In this document: positions 30,096 through 31,268 of the stretch, in pieces
How positions within the stretch are numbered: the stretch's first letter is position 1
How the letters are laid out: each line of letters starts with the position of its first letter
Assembly: GCA_049999725.1 (NCBI GenBank)
Contig: JBNGIS010034988.1
Span: forward strand, 1-31,268
Direction: 5' to 3'
Length of the DNA stretch: 31,268 nt
Origin: Haplomitrium mnioides
Lineage: Eukaryota > Marchantiophyta > Haplomitriopsida > Calobryales
The notes under the pieces: generated by a model
Databases searched by the model: none
Seen by the model: only the letters and a program-made list of their open reading frames with translations
What the model was told of the DNA's origin: nothing
Position numbers and translations under genes: made by a program

Positions 30096-31268
30096 TGGGA
30101 CCTGATTAGGAATATGAGAGGGGGAACCGGATAGTCAAGTCTTCTTTCTAGGATGCAAAGGATGCAGACACCTACGAACGTACCAATCAGATCAAGAAAA
30201 GGTAGGAAGTGGATGTGAGGTTGCTAAAAGTGGAAGATGCATGATTAGGCCTTCTAACTCCTTATTTCTTTGAGTTCGTGGAAGCTTTTGGTCTATGAAG
30301 AAGAAATTTGTGGGAAAAAATGTTCATTTGAGGCAAAGGCCGACTACAGAGTTGCTTTGAAGACTTGACGAGATGTTGTTGTGAGCTTTGCATTCAGATG
30401 ACTGCATTGATGACAATTTCAAGCCATATATTTCAGGTTGTTATTGAAGATCTTATTCAGCTTCAAATGAAGATTTGACATGCTCAAAAGAAAGCCCTTC
30501 TTGAGAGCTTTCCAACGAGCCATTACATGCTTATTTTGGTTGAGAAACAAGAACGAAGTGGCCGTTGCAAGATGATTGCAGTTATGTGCATCCGAAGAGA
30601 AACATCGGACTGAGTGTTTCCAAAAGAAAGTTCGGATTTGGATGGAATGGAAGATCATATTTGAAGACATCCGATTCGGAATCTGAAGAAGATAAAAACA
30701 TGGTTTCGAATTCAAATTCAAGCAATCATTCATGAGCATATTTATCTAAAGTGTCACATCGTATTCAGAGCTTCAATCCGCTTTTCAGACTAAGAAAAAT
30801 GATTATTTTTTAGAAAGGTGCATTTGAAGAGTCAATTCAAGTTTAAATAAAGAGTTCTTACGCTTATTGGAAAGGTCTTTTCAAGGGCTTTTCAAAGAGT
30901 TATCATATGAAAAGTTTGGATTAGAGATAAGGATACAATCATCATTACAAGATTGCTGCCAAGATTTTTGGGATGAAGACTTCGTCGACATATCCGGTAA
31001 GAGAATTCAGATGTTCCTTTTGATGCAGGAAGCGCTGCGTCAATCTGTTCAGAAGTGTTGTTTGGATAGTCTTGCTTTTGTATAAGTCTCCTCATGACGT
31101 TAAGCTGAGGGTCGTTAGTTCCTGATTCTAAATAAGGTTGTTCTAATTGCTGATTCTGAAGAGGCAAGTTGCTGATTTAAGTCTCATTGTAATTTTATGA
31201 AGTAAAGCACTCTTGGCTTCTTTTCAGACTTTCCAAAGCGGTATTTTGTATTTCAATTCGAAGTAAAG
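30096..31268 (-). other. Element D 5' leader and possibly LTR, unresolved
   Basis: About 1.2 kb upstream of gag on the minus strand, AT-rich, with no protein motif. A leader and 5' LTR are expected here. A CCA-ending string at about 30164-30185 (minus strand TGGTACGTTCGTAGG) could be a primer-binding site, but I cannot name the tRNA and see no clean TG...CA boundary. The open frames at 30419-30739 and 30892-31167 are unremarkable. Confidence 0.35.

Noticed and set aside
30419-31167. Frames near the right edge as host genes
   Set aside because: Short, without motifs, in the expected leader/LTR region of element D.

Overview
The window looks like plant nuclear DNA from a large, repeat-rich genome, probably a gymnosperm or another big-genome seed plant. 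The species cannot be fixed from the sequence. Everything that can be recognised is transposable-element DNA or gene fragments carried by it. There is no intact host gene, tRNA gene, rRNA gene or CRISPR array. Every coding region is interrupted by stops or frameshifts, so the locus is a graveyard of old insertions.

The layout reads as a nested stack of four LTR elements plus one LINE. Element D (oldest, minus strand, about 26464-31268) is a Ty3/gypsy gag-pro-RT whose RT stops just after the catalytic YLDD motif. Element B (minus strand, 26463 down to 16855) sits in that RT: LTR 23037-26463, tRNA-Asp-type primer-binding site at 23009-23026, then gag, protease, RT, RNase H and the start of integrase. 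A 5'-truncated LINE (21632-22748) with a 16-bp target duplication lies in B's gag. Element A (plus strand) sits in B's integrase: the end of its 5' LTR (1-6445, interrupted), gag-pol 6446-12149, and a 3' LTR of about 4.7 kb (about 12176-16854). Element C (272-4871) is a 4.6-kb solo-LTR-like insertion in A's 5' LTR, flanked by the 5-bp duplication ACGGG. The uninterrupted site survives in A's own 3' LTR at 15304-15308. The left halves of B and D must lie outside the window.

A, B and D are Ty3/gypsy elements without a visible chromodomain, related to the Athila/Tat side of the family. All three Gag proteins carry three separate CCHC zinc knuckles. A and B also share a stretch of LTR although their pol genes are well diverged. 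The most unusual parts are element C, whose LTR carries an eEF2 fragment and a short PPR-like fragment and ends in a tandem array of LTR-end plus primer-binding-site modules, and a 49-bp tandem array inside A's LTR.

Functionally these were copy-and-paste elements: Gag packages the RNA, protease cuts the polyprotein, RT/RNase H copies the RNA from a tRNA primer, and integrase inserts the DNA. None can still do this alone. A has an Asp-to-Asn change at the RT catalytic centre and many stops, B's integrase is cut off, and D's RT is cut off.
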